64,000 bases of DNA from Paenalicyclobacillus mengziensis (GTDB lineage Bacteria > Bacillota > Bacilli > Alicyclobacillales > Alicyclobacillaceae), in the NCBI RefSeq assembly GCF_017298635.1, contig NZ_CP071182.1:3076001-3140000 (forward strand), read 5' to 3'. Position numbers and translations under genes: made by a program. Position 1 is the stretch's first letter. The number at the start of each line of letters is the position of its first letter. Under the pieces are notes generated by a model. That model searched no databases and was not told the DNA's origin. It worked only from the letters and a program-made list of their open reading frames with translations. Positions 27,459 through 35,311 of the stretch are shown here, one piece after another.

Positions 27459-28193
27459 TTACGAGTGCTCTTGCTGAAGCAACACCGGCAAGAGCACTTC
27501 TGCATTCTCATTGATTTCAAAAATAGGTGTGCCTGCTCGGGTTGCTTCCGGAAGTTTTGAAACCGGGTGGGCAAACAACTGCGTGCCAACAATGAGCATC
27601 AAATCTGCGCGGCCAGCCCAGTCGGTTGCACGGCTGATGTGACGAACCTCCTCGCCTTCAAGCGTAATACCTGGATGAAGAACCTCGTGACAATCGGGAC
27701 ACCTTGGAACCGGATAACGCAGAGCGCGCATACTCGATTCAACCAGTCCACAGTTTATGCATCGAAGTTCGCGGATGTTCCCGTGTATCTCAAGCACCCG
27801 TTCAGACCCCGCAATGCGGTGCAATCCGTCGATGTTTTGCGTAATTACAAAGGTTTCCCTCTCTGCAAGGGCAAGGTGTGCAGGGTTCGGAGTTGCCTGC
27901 AGGAACAGGCGCAAAACCTTTCGATACGAGTCGTAGAACCGCTCCTTGTCTGCGCGGAAGATGGAACCGTCAAAGAACTGACTTAACGGCACTCCGTCAA
28001 TCATGTCACCGAGCAGCGGAAGACCGCTTGCCTTACTGGTGCCTGCTCCGGTGATGGCAACAGGGAATTGCGCATGTTGAATGCTTTCTAAGATCTCCTT
28101 TGTAATATCTTTTTTATACTTTAGTGTTGTATGACTTGTATGCAAGTCCTCAAATTCGTCCTTTCTGTACAAAAAGTTAACCGAATTCATCAT
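27459..28193 (-). CDS. Sir2-family NAD-dependent deacylase with divergent NAD motif
   Basis: Up to 244 aa. Sirtuin hallmarks: GAGTSKASGLP, TQNIDGLH, catalytic His in EIHGN, four zinc Cys (CINC...CPDC), GTQLFAHPV and IFEINE. The usual FRG after GAGxSxxSGIP is absent and replaced by LLGDMIDG, so NAD hydrolysis geometry may differ. Other signature residues are intact, so it may be a deacylase of unusual specificity or an ADP-ribosyl enzyme. No ribosome-binding site precedes the ATG at 28193; a TTG at 28145, inside a dyad (28133-28148), is a possible start. It is divergent from an XRE regulator gene. Confidence 0.82.
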   Translation of the reverse strand: MMNSVNFLYRKDEFEDLHTSHTTLKYKKDITKEILESIQHAQFPVAITGAGTSKASGLPLLGDMIDGVPLSQFFDGSIFRADKERFYDSYRKVLRLFLQATPNPAHLALAERETFVITQNIDGLHRIAGSERVLEIHGNIRELRCINCGLVESSMRALRYPVPRCPDCHEVLHPGITLEGEEVRHISRATDWAGRADLMLIVGTQLFAHPVSKLPEATRAGTPIFEINENAEVLLPVLLQQEHS

Positions 28194-28271
28194 CTGCGAT
28201 TTACAAAAGAGGATTGACGGACTACATTGTCAGAGAAAGACATTATATTCCCTGGCAAGGAGGAAGTTGCT

Positions 28272-28682
28272 TTGAATCCTTCGTTTGGCACGCGTGTGCG
28301 AAGACTTCGGCAGGAACGGGGTTGGTCACAACAAGAACTCTCTCTTCGCTCTGGAATCTCCACACCTCACATCTCATCCATTGAACGCGGAAAACGTTTT
28401 CCGTCGCTCGAATATGCGCTCCGGATCGCCGAATCACTTGGCGTCCCACTCAACGCACTTTGCGATGAGAGCAGTACTTTTCAACCGCCGAAGATGAAGA
28501 ATTCACCTTACGAGTTGCCGCTGTACTTGCAAAACTTTGTTTTAAACGAATCGGCAACTCCGTATTTGCAGGCGGCACATCGACTCAGCACGCTGCCACA
28601 AGAAGACCGTGACCTGCTTACATTGGTGATTGACTTACTGTCGCAAAGCCGCCACGTCGCTCCTGCCACTGTGTCGCATTAA
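28272..28682 (+). CDS. XRE-family transcriptional regulator
   Basis: 136 aa from a TTG at 28272 with AAGGAGG eight bases upstream; the frame is open from 28227. A Cro/CI-type helix-turn-helix covers residues ~5-60 (RVRRLRQERGWSQQELSLRSGISTPHISSIERGKRFPSL), followed by a short acidic/hydrophobic tail with a C-terminal helix (LPQEDRDLLTLVIDLLSQ). Targets are unknown. It is divergent from the sirtuin gene with about 80 bp between, so it may control that gene and itself. Confidence 0.85.
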   Translation: MNPSFGTRVRRLRQERGWSQQELSLRSGISTPHISSIERGKRFPSLEYALRIAESLGVPLNALCDESSTFQPPKMKNSPYELPLYLQNFVLNESATPYLQAAHRLSTLPQEDRDLLTLVIDLLSQSRHVAPATVSH

Positions 28683-28685
28683 CCG

Positions 28686-28856
28686 CTAAAAGAGTGCTTT
28701 AATACCATATTTGCCGCCGGGCGTTCGAAAGATGCCAATATACCTGGGCGCCCGACGGTATAGCCAGCCTTCTGCAGCCTCGAAACGGGCTTTCAGACAA
28801 GAAGCCTGAAACTCGGTATCGACCAGCCGCCAATAATAAACCCAGCCCAAAATCAT
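28686..28856 (-). CDS. Small ORF translationally coupled to resE
   Basis: 56 codons from the ATG at 28856, which overlaps the resE stop (ATGA). A TTG at 28850 sits seven bases after AGGAGG and may be the true start. The peptide begins MILGWVYYWRLVDTEF and ends GIFRTPGGKYGIKALF. It is rich in aromatic and basic residues with no membrane segment. The composition is protein-like, but the region also forms an imperfect GC-rich inverted repeat (CCGTCGGGCG with CGCCCGGCGG), so a structured 3' end is an alternative. No family recognised. Confidence 0.45.
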   Translation of the reverse strand: MILGWVYYWRLVDTEFQASCLKARFEAAEGWLYRRAPRYIGIFRTPGGKYGIKALF

Positions 28857-30628
28857 TCCTCCTGTGGAGCGAGTGTCAGGTCTGCAAGCGGCAATGATAC
28901 TGTAAATGTCGTCCCTTGACCTTCTTCGCTGTTCACCATAATGTCGCCCCCGTGTTCGAGGATAATGTGCCTCGTTATAGAAAGCCCAAGTCCTATGCCC
29001 CCGGAAGCTCCCCTTGTTCGAGCTTTGTCTGCTTTATAAAATCGCTCCCAAATATACGGAAGATCGTCTTTGGGAATGCCTGAGCCTGTATCTGCCACAC
29101 TGAGCCTGGCGAACTTCTCGGTACGAGTGAGCGTCAGCGCCACGCGTCCTCCTTCATGCGTATGGCGAATGGCGTTATCCACCAGGTTTGTGCAAACCTG
29201 TTCCATCCGGTCGGCGTCCGCAAGAATGATGACATGTTCAGACGGAACCTTCGTTTCGAGGGTCACCACTTGGTCGGCTGCCAGTTGACTGAACTTGCGT
29301 CCAACCCGTTCGGTCAATTCTCCGAAATCAATCTGTTCATAGTTCATCTGAAAGTGTCCGGATTCAAGTTGGGCGAGGTCCAACAGGTCATTTACCAGTC
29401 TTTTCATTCGAAGGGACTCGTCGTGAATAATACCAGTGAGTTCGCGCCGGGAGATGGGATCGTCACCAAATTCATCAAGCAAGGCCTCGCTGTAACCTTG
29501 CATCATACTCAGTGGCGTCCTTAATTCGTGTGAGACATTTGCAATAAAGTCTTTTCTCAACCGGTCAAGCTTCTTTTCCTCTGTAATATCCCGAAAAACA
29601 CAGACAACGCCTCTTGGCGTCGAGCCGTCGGACTCATACAGAGGCGTCATGACAAACACATAGTCACGTCCTTGCCAGTTCATCTCACGCGTTTGCGTCT
29701 GGTTGACGCGAAGAACATTTTCCATCATCGCCAGCAAGGGAGCAGGTAGGCGTTTGTCTCTATCTGATGAAGGTAGCTCGGCTAGTGCATAGAAGGAAGT
29801 CAGTCTACGCAAGGCCGGAGGGTTTGCGAGCGTAATTTTCCCCTGACCATCCGCTGCAACCACGCCGTCCACGAGTGACGATAAGATACTGCTCAGTTGG
29901 TCTTTTTCCACTGACAAGGCGGCAATGGTTCGCTCGAGCTCATTGGTCAGGAAGTTGAATGTGCGACCAAGACGTCCCACTTCGTCATTGGTGACCACCT
30001 GAATCCTGTGGTGAAAGTTGCCATGGGCCATATCTTCTGCCGCTTTGTTCATCTGGACAAGCGGCCTTGACAGGTTTTTTGAAACGACAAAAGCAAGACC
30101 GGTTGTGAGCAGTACACCAAGTACGACTGCAAACTCAATTAAATTGCGCATGCGCGTGAGCGGTGCATCCAGTGTGCTCATCTTTTGCGTGACTTGAATC
30201 ATACCGGTCGTCCCCGACCTTGGGTTCTTCACAAGGAGGTAGACAGACAGTCTATCTTTGCCACCGGTCCCTGCTTCTCTGATGACCGGTGACCCTTTAA
30301 GAAACAGTTGTTTGTCTATCTGGTTAAAGGACTGAAAGACCTTCCCCAGTGTGTTTTGGTCGTTTATCGGTACTTGGACGACGATATTTGCATTGTCGAA
30401 AATGGCAGCAATGTTGTTCGCCAGCCTGACATTGCTGCTCAGACTGGCGGGGTTCTTCTCAATGAGTGTTTGTACACTATAGGCAACTCTCTGCAGTTCT
30501 GCACCTTGTTGCTGATACACATAGTTGTCAAAAAACTGTTGCAACAGAAATGACAGCAATAGCAAAACAAGGCCTACCATACCGACAATTGTGAGCCATA
30601 GTTTTGCAACAATGCTGTTTTGAATCAC
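28853..30628 (-). CDS. resE: Sensor histidine kinase ResE-like
   Basis: 591 aa, matching ResE length. TM1 at ~10-32, extracellular sensor domain ~33-165, TM2 ~166-188, HAMP ~190-240, PAS ~255-340, HisKA with NVSHELRTPLSMM (phospho-His), and HATPase with NAIRHT, DTGSGIP and GLGLSI boxes. In B. subtilis ResE responds to oxygen limitation and nitric oxide and phosphorylates ResD. WalK-type kinases look similar, so the assignment rests on pairing with ResD and the rluB neighbourhood. The start overlaps the resD stop by four bases. Confidence 0.88.
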   Translation of the reverse strand: MIQNSIVAKLWLTIVGMVGLVLLLLSFLLQQFFDNYVYQQQGAELQRVAYSVQTLIEKNPASLSSNVRLANNIAAIFDNANIVVQVPINDQNTLGKVFQSFNQIDKQLFLKGSPVIREAGTGGKDRLSVYLLVKNPRSGTTGMIQVTQKMSTLDAPLTRMRNLIEFAVVLGVLLTTGLAFVVSKNLSRPLVQMNKAAEDMAHGNFHHRIQVVTNDEVGRLGRTFNFLTNELERTIAALSVEKDQLSSILSSLVDGVVAADGQGKITLANPPALRRLTSFYALAELPSSDRDKRLPAPLLAMMENVLRVNQTQTREMNWQGRDYVFVMTPLYESDGSTPRGVVCVFRDITEEKKLDRLRKDFIANVSHELRTPLSMMQGYSEALLDEFGDDPISRRELTGIIHDESLRMKRLVNDLLDLAQLESGHFQMNYEQIDFGELTERVGRKFSQLAADQVVTLETKVPSEHVIILADADRMEQVCTNLVDNAIRHTHEGGRVALTLTRTEKFARLSVADTGSGIPKDDLPYIWERFYKADKARTRGASGGIGLGLSITRHIILEHGGDIMVNSEEGQGTTFTVSLPLADLTLAPQEE

Positions 30629-31332
30629 GGATTTGCCTCAAATTTGTAACCAACACCCCATACAGTGCCAATATATAGACTAACCCGTTCAGAAACTTGT
30701 CCGAGTTTTTCTCGTAGTCGCTTGATATGTGTATCGACAGTTCGTTGGTCCCCGTAGAACTGGTAGTTCCAGACGTCACGCAGAAGCTCTTCACGACTGA
30801 ACACCTTATCCGGTCGTTGCGCCATGTATACGAGCAAATCAAACTCTTTCGGGGTCAAGCTGATTTCCTGACCGTCAACTTCAACGCGGCGCGCATCCAA
30901 GTGAATCGCTAAATCACGAAAAGTCATGACCTGTTGAAATTCCGGTTTTTGAAGGTCTGGCTCGCCAGAACGCTTTAACAATGCCTTAACCCGCATAACC
31001 AGTTCCCGTGGGCTAAAGGGCTTAACCACGTAGTCATCTGCACCCAGTTCAAAGCCATGTACACGCTCGGTCTCGTCGCCAGCAGCGGTCAACATGATAA
31101 TTGGAACATTTGAGGACTGTCGAACTTGATGACACACGTCACGGCCATCCAATCCTGGGAGCATGAGGTCGAGAATCAGCAGAGAATAAGGCTTTGACAG
31201 GGCCATTCCCAAGGCTTCATTTCCATCCTCTGCTTCGTCTACCCGAAAGCCGCTGCGCTCCAGATACATTCGCACGAGTCTGCGAATGCGTTCCTCGTCG
31301 TCTACGACAAGAATGTACGGCTGGTGGTCCAT
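30625..31332 (-). CDS. resD: Response regulator ResD-like (OmpR/PhoB family)
   Basis: 235 aa from the ATG at 31332 with GGAGGG six bases upstream. Receiver domain: DDEERIRRLV acidic pair, phospho-acceptor Asp in LLILDLMLPGLDG, and Thr/Lys in MLTAAGD and VVKPFSPREL. Winged-helix domain ~130-232 (EISLTPKEFDLLVYMAQRP, TVDTHIKRLREKLG, GTVWGVGYKF). ResD controls aerobic/anaerobic respiration genes in Bacillus. It follows rluB directly, but the cytochrome c biogenesis genes resABC that sit between them in B. subtilis are missing here. Confidence 0.9.
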   Translation of the reverse strand: MDHQPYILVVDDEERIRRLVRMYLERSGFRVDEAEDGNEALGMALSKPYSLLILDLMLPGLDGRDVCHQVRQSSNVPIIMLTAAGDETERVHGFELGADDYVVKPFSPRELVMRVKALLKRSGEPDLQKPEFQQVMTFRDLAIHLDARRVEVDGQEISLTPKEFDLLVYMAQRPDKVFSREELLRDVWNYQFYGDQRTVDTHIKRLREKLGQVSERVSLYIGTVWGVGYKFEANP

Positions 31333-31432
31333 CCGAGTCCCTCCAATCCCTTTCGGTACCATTATGCCTGTCATTTCGACAGGCAGCAAGTCATTCCCGA
31401 ACAATAGGTCGGTCGGCGCTGGCCAGCCCACA

Positions 31433-32230
31433 TTATCTGTTACGGTTTTTTTTCGGTCGATTTTTCGTATTTGCCTGAGCCTTGGATTCCAGAACCAGCG
31501 GTTCTGGCGGTGTCATGCCGACCGCTTCGTACAAGGCTCTCTGCTCCACAGCCGTTAACAGTCTCCACTCACCCGTTTGTAACGTCCCCAATTCAAGCGG
31601 CCCGAACCGAATCCGTTTTAGACGCTTGACGGGATGACTGACCGCTTCGAACATACGTCGAACTTGACGGTTTCTTCCTTCATGAATCATAATCTCAACC
31701 ACGGACTCTTTCGGATGATGCCGCAGGACGTGAATCACCGCAGGACTCGTGACGCCATCATCAAGGGTAACACCTGTCTGCAACTGTCGAAGTGTTTCAG
31801 CAGAAGGCATACCGAGGACCGTGGCGCGGTATACCTTCTCCACATGGTGCTTGGGATGAAGCAGGCGATAGGTGAGTTCTCCGTCATTCGAGAGAAGCAG
31901 TAACCCACTCGTATCATAGTCCAACCGTCCGACAGGATAGACGCGCTCACGGACCTCCGTCAGGAGGTCAAGAACAGTTCTGCGACCTTGCGGATCGCTG
32001 ACGGTTGTGACGTAAGACACAGGCTTGTGCAGCACCACGCACACAACACGTTCTGCAAAAACGGTTTGGCCGCGCACCTTGACTGTTTGTTGCAGAGGGT
32101 CAATCACCGTTCCAAGTTCCGAAACGATACGACCATCCACTTCGACTTCCCCAGCGATGATGAGTTCTTCGCACTTACGGCGGGAAGCGACGCCAGCACG
32201 AGCCAAGAATTTTTGCAACCGCTCCGTCAT
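31433..32230 (-). CDS. rluB: 23S rRNA pseudouridine synthase RluB
   Basis: 265 aa. N-terminal S4 RNA-binding domain (RLQKFLARAGVASRRKCEELI) and RsuA-type synthase domain with the catalytic Asp in GRLDYDTSGLLLL and the C-terminal EGRNRQVRRMFE motif. It modifies 23S rRNA near position 2605. A basic Asn/Lys/Arg tail follows. The ATG has GGAGAG five bases upstream. It is the ypuL ortholog by position between spmB and resD. Confidence 0.92.
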   Translation of the reverse strand: MTERLQKFLARAGVASRRKCEELIIAGEVEVDGRIVSELGTVIDPLQQTVKVRGQTVFAERVVCVVLHKPVSYVTTVSDPQGRRTVLDLLTEVRERVYPVGRLDYDTSGLLLLSNDGELTYRLLHPKHHVEKVYRATVLGMPSAETLRQLQTGVTLDDGVTSPAVIHVLRHHPKESVVEIMIHEGRNRQVRRMFEAVSHPVKRLKRIRFGPLELGTLQTGEWRLLTAVEQRALYEAVGMTPPEPLVLESKAQANTKNRPKKNRNR

Positions 32231-32284
32231 ATCATCTCTCCTTGCTCCGAAGTCCTGATAAAAAGCAGTTTCAATTATAACGAA

Positions 32285-32310
32285 TGTGATGTTCAGAAGC
32301 GAACATCACA
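32285..32310. repeat. Perfect dyad between spmB and rluB (terminator or operator)
   Basis: TGTGATGTTC (32285-32294) and GAACATCACA (32301-32310) form a 10-bp perfect stem with a 6-base loop. On the minus strand only TTCGTTATAAT follows, so termination would be weak. The TATAAT-like box just past it could serve as the rluB -10, which would make the dyad an operator. Confidence 0.5.
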
Positions 32311-32338
32311 TCCAAAAAAATCATTTGACTAATGGTCT

Positions 32339-32884
32339 TTACTTTGGCATGGGACCAAGGAGAAGGTAGACAGCAAGGACACTGCCAATGACACTGGCAA
32401 GGTCAGCGAGCAACCCGACTTTCAGGGCGTAGCGGATTTTGCGGATACCGACACTTCCGAAGTAGACCGTAACCACGTAGAGCGTCGTGTCTGATGCAGC
32501 TTGCATGGTTGAGGCCAGTTGGCCAAGCCAAGAATCGGGACCATGCACTTTGAAGATATCTGTCATTAGTGCGAGGCTGCCCATACCACTAATGGGACGA
32601 AGGAGTCCCATTGGTGCCACTTCCGGAGGGATATGGGCCCACACAAGCACAGGTTCAAGCCAACTGATGAGGTAGCCCATGGCACCTGAGGCTCGAAATA
32701 CCGATACCGCGACCATCATGGCAATCAGGTGCGGAATTAAGCGTATCGCCGTACCAAAGCCGCTTTTCGCGCCGTCAACAAAGGTGTTATAAATGGGCAC
32801 CTTGCGGACAAATCCCGTCACCATGATGCCACCTATCAGAAGCGGTAGCAGCCAGGCAGAAATGGTAGACAAAATCTCCTGCAC
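32339..32884 (-). CDS. spmB: Spore maturation protein SpmB
   Basis: 181 aa, polytopic, with a nucleoside-recognition (Gate) domain: PIYNTFVDGAKSGFGTAIRLIPHLIAMMVAV and the C-terminal TTLYVVTVYFGSVGIRKIRYA. With SpmA it is required for normal dehydration of the spore core in B. subtilis. GTG start with GGAGG nine bases upstream, 3 bp after the spmA stop. The usual partner dacB is not next to it. Confidence 0.93.
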   Translation of the reverse strand: MQEILSTISAWLLPLLIGGIMVTGFVRKVPIYNTFVDGAKSGFGTAIRLIPHLIAMMVAVSVFRASGAMGYLISWLEPVLVWAHIPPEVAPMGLLRPISGMGSLALMTDIFKVHGPDSWLGQLASTMQAASDTTLYVVTVYFGSVGIRKIRYALKVGLLADLASVIGSVLAVYLLLGPMPK

Positions 32885-32887
32885 TCT

Positions 32888-33475
32888 TTATCGCCTCCGT
32901 TTCGAGAAGCGACGAAAGAGTCTGTCGAGGATAACGGCAGCGATGGTTCCAAACGTTGTTGCAAATAAGGTTGTGCTCACAATTGAAGTCGGATGCGCAG
33001 AGCCATACTGCATCCGCACAGCAATAACGGTTGCAGGTATCAGTGTAATACTGGCCGTATTGATGGCGAGCAGTGTGCACATGGCATCGCTCGCTGTTTC
33101 CTTGTCGGGATTGAGCGTCTGTAACTCCTGCATTGCCTTCAGGCCAAGTGGCGTAGCCGCGTTGCCGAGGCCGAGGATATTGGCACTCATGTTGGCAAGA
33201 ATGCTTCCCATCGCCGGATGATCCGGTGGTACCGAGGGATAGAGAAATCGCCCAACTGGACGAAGGACCTTCGATAGCCACTCAACGAGCCCGGCCTTTT
33301 CCGCAATGTTCATGATGCCAAGCCAGAATGCAATGACGCTAATGAGACCAATGGCCAGTTCGACTCCAGACTCCGCTCCACCGAGAACAGCCTTCGATAC
33401 TGCATCCACTTTCCCAGTGAACATTGCAGTGACAAGGCCAGCGCAAAACAGCAAAAGCCAGATGAAATCAATCAA
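32888..33475 (-). CDS. spmA: Spore maturation protein SpmA
   Basis: 195 aa from a TTG at 33475 (LIDFIWLLLFCAGLV) with GTGGGGGTG five bases upstream; this aligns with the known SpmA start (MVNIIW) and length 196. The frame continues to 33514. Membrane protein with the Gate-domain motif (GLVTAMFTGKVDAVSKAVLGGAESGVELAIGL) and a conserved NAATPLGLKAMQELQ segment. Needed with SpmB for spore core dehydration. It follows ytfJ in a run of sporulation genes. Confidence 0.92.
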   Translation of the reverse strand: MIDFIWLLLFCAGLVTAMFTGKVDAVSKAVLGGAESGVELAIGLISVIAFWLGIMNIAEKAGLVEWLSKVLRPVGRFLYPSVPPDHPAMGSILANMSANILGLGNAATPLGLKAMQELQTLNPDKETASDAMCTLLAINTASITLIPATVIAVRMQYGSAHPTSIVSTTLFATTFGTIAAVILDRLFRRFSKRRR

Positions 33476-33553
33476 GCTGGCACCCCCACGGTTGAGAAAT
33501 TCTTCTGCTACCATGGGTATGCCAGCTCGTACCGAATTAGGACAACTTATCGT

Positions 33554-33979
33554 TTACTGCACATGGGTCGGCCCCTGGGCCGATTCTGAACCCTCGGAAC
33601 CGCGAAACATGGACTGAAGCTTTTCGAGGGCAGCTGGAGCCATGTCGATGAGACGGTCGTACAATTGGTTCTGATTATCCGTCGACAGTAGGCGAACGTT
33701 CTCGCCTTTCACAATTAAAAACCCAATCGGAATGATGGATACACCACCACCGGACCCACCGCCAAAAGGATTCTCTCCACTTTGCCCTGATGCCGGCTTG
33801 CTATCAGCAGCCCCAAATTCGCTACCGCCTGCAGCAAATCCAAAACCCACCCTGGATACTGGGAGGATCACGGTGCCGTCAGGGGTTTCTACCGGATCGC
33901 CGATGATGGTATTGACGTCCACCATTTCTCTAATGTTTTCCATGGCTGTTTTCATCAGCCCCTGGATGGGGTGTTCCAT
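33554..33979 (-). CDS. ytfJ: GerW-family sporulation protein YtfJ
   Basis: 141 aa, with AGGAGGAG five bases before the ATG. Core TPDGTVILPVSRVGFGFAAGGSEFG, a Gly/Ser-rich loop (GENPFGGGSGGGVSIIPIGFLIV) and a C-terminal helix are typical of the GerW/YtfJ family. In B. subtilis YtfJ is a forespore protein required for SleB function during germination, which links it to the sleB-ypeB pair in this window. Its start overlaps the end of the DUF2953 gene by 25 bases in another frame. Confidence 0.92.
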   Translation of the reverse strand: MEHPIQGLMKTAMENIREMVDVNTIIGDPVETPDGTVILPVSRVGFGFAAGGSEFGAADSKPASGQSGENPFGGGSGGGVSIIPIGFLIVKGENVRLLSTDNQNQLYDRLIDMAPAALEKLQSMFRGSEGSESAQGPTHVQ

Positions 33980-34656
33980 GTTTTCTCCTCCTTACGTGAC
34001 CAGCTGGGCAGATTTCGCAGCGTCTTGCGAATACTCACCCACGTCCAAAGCGTCCGTAATGCTCCGATGATAGCGTAACCTACCTTGGTCCGACCTATGC
34101 AGTGAACGGCTACTTCGAGCCGGGCATTGGAAAAGTCCGGTGTGACCGTAAGCAGAGGCCGTTCTGTGACACGGGTCAAGGTGGACAACTCACCGACAGC
34201 CATACCGATGCCGCTCCAGGCTGCACCCACGAGGCAGCCGGTAGAAACGACTTCTCCGGTACCGAGCACTGCCTCAATCTGAACCCTCGTCATGCGTATG
34301 GTTCGTAAGAACCTTCGAACTGGCTTCCACAGTCTGCCCGCGACTTGACTATACGTGTGCCAGTGACTGATGAATTTCCAGACTTCCTTTGCTGTCAGAG
34401 TAGACTCTTCCTTGTGAGTATTTGTATTCGTGTCGTGGACAGCCTTCAATGCAGGGCCTTCTTTAGACAGTTTGGGATGTAGTTCTGCCAGTTCTCGCTT
34501 GATCCGCACCAATCCGTAGAGTGTGCGAATGGTGATATTTCCTGCAGACTTTGAGCCATGATGTTCGACCTTGACGTCCAACGTGATAGGCGAAAAAATC
34601 ACCACGGCGATGAGGAGTAGAACGACGACAACCGAGATAAACCATGCCATGAACAT
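33955..34656 (-). CDS. DUF2953 family membrane protein (YtfI-like)
   Basis: 233 aa. One N-terminal membrane segment (WFISVVVVLLLIAVVIFSPITL), then a DUF2953 domain (LDVKVEHHGSKSAGNITIRTLYGLVRIKRE) with a GTGEVVSTGCLVGAAWSGIG block. In B. subtilis ytfI precedes ytfJ and belongs to the same sporulation unit. Function unknown. A long hairpin that overlaps its ribosome-binding site lies directly upstream. Confidence 0.83.
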   Translation of the reverse strand: MFMAWFISVVVVLLLIAVVIFSPITLDVKVEHHGSKSAGNITIRTLYGLVRIKRELAELHPKLSKEGPALKAVHDTNTNTHKEESTLTAKEVWKFISHWHTYSQVAGRLWKPVRRFLRTIRMTRVQIEAVLGTGEVVSTGCLVGAAWSGIGMAVGELSTLTRVTERPLLTVTPDFSNARLEVAVHCIGRTKVGYAIIGALRTLWTWVSIRKTLRNLPSWSRKEEKTWNTPSRG

Positions 34657-34659
34657 AAA

Positions 34660-34691
34660 ATGACCGTCCCACCTTTACTTGGAACGGTCAT
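34660..34691 (-). promoter_or_regulatory. Hairpin overlapping the ribosome-binding site of the DUF2953 gene
   Basis: On the minus strand an 11-bp stem (one G-T pair) runs from 34691-34681 to 34670-34660 with a 10-base loop, and a TTT run plus the ATG at 34656 follow at once. The loop and 3' arm contain the AAAGGTGGG ribosome-binding site. It could end scpB transcripts or hide the start of the DUF2953 message. Confidence 0.6.
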
Positions 34692-34741
34692 AGCATGCCT
34701 ATAGAGCGGTGGGTTCATACCTAAAAGACGGATGCAGCACG

Positions 34742-35311
34742 CTAGTCCCGAGGTAACGAGGGGGTCAAGTGAAACAGGGACAAGTCTTCTGGGATTTCAT
34801 CCAACACAGGGACCGGAGGAAGGTGATCCAGCGACGGCAAACCAAACGTCTGTAAGAAAAACGGAGTCGTTCCGTACAGGATAGGGCGACCTGGCGAGTC
34901 TTGACGACCGACTTCGCACACGAGTTGACGATGTAGTAAGGTTTGCAGTACACGATCCGATTGGACGCCGCGAACAGACTCTACCTGCGCACGAGTAATC
35001 GGCTGCTTGTATGCGACGATGGCCAGGACCTCTAAGGCAGCCTGACTGAGCCCTGGAGCTGAAGGCGCCGTCGCCATTCGCTGCAGGTATGGGGCAAAAT
35101 CGGATCTTGTCACCATCTGCCAAGCACCTGCAAGCTCCACGACCTGAAGCCCACTCTCACGTTGTTCATAGGATTCCTGTAGTGCCAGGCAAAGCTCTAC
35201 AGCCGTGTCCATTGGAACTTCGAGGATCTCGGCAATCGACTGCGTTGACAGTCCTTCACTGCCAGCCGCAAAGAGTAATGCTTCAAGCGGTGCCACGAGT
35301 GGGACTATCAC
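34742..35311 (-). CDS. scpB: Segregation and condensation protein B
   Basis: 189 aa with two winged-helix domains (APLEALLFAAGSEGLSTQSIAEIL and LEVLAIVAYKQPITRAQVESVRGVQSD) and the LVCEVGRQDSPGRPILYGTTPFFLQTFG block. ScpB dimers clamp ScpA and complete the SMC condensin that resolves new origins. The GTG at 35311 overlaps the scpA stop by four bases, giving coupled translation. Confidence 0.95.
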   Translation of the reverse strand: MIVPLVAPLEALLFAAGSEGLSTQSIAEILEVPMDTAVELCLALQESYEQRESGLQVVELAGAWQMVTRSDFAPYLQRMATAPSAPGLSQAALEVLAIVAYKQPITRAQVESVRGVQSDRVLQTLLHRQLVCEVGRQDSPGRPILYGTTPFFLQTFGLPSLDHLPPVPVLDEIPEDLSLFHLTPSLPRD

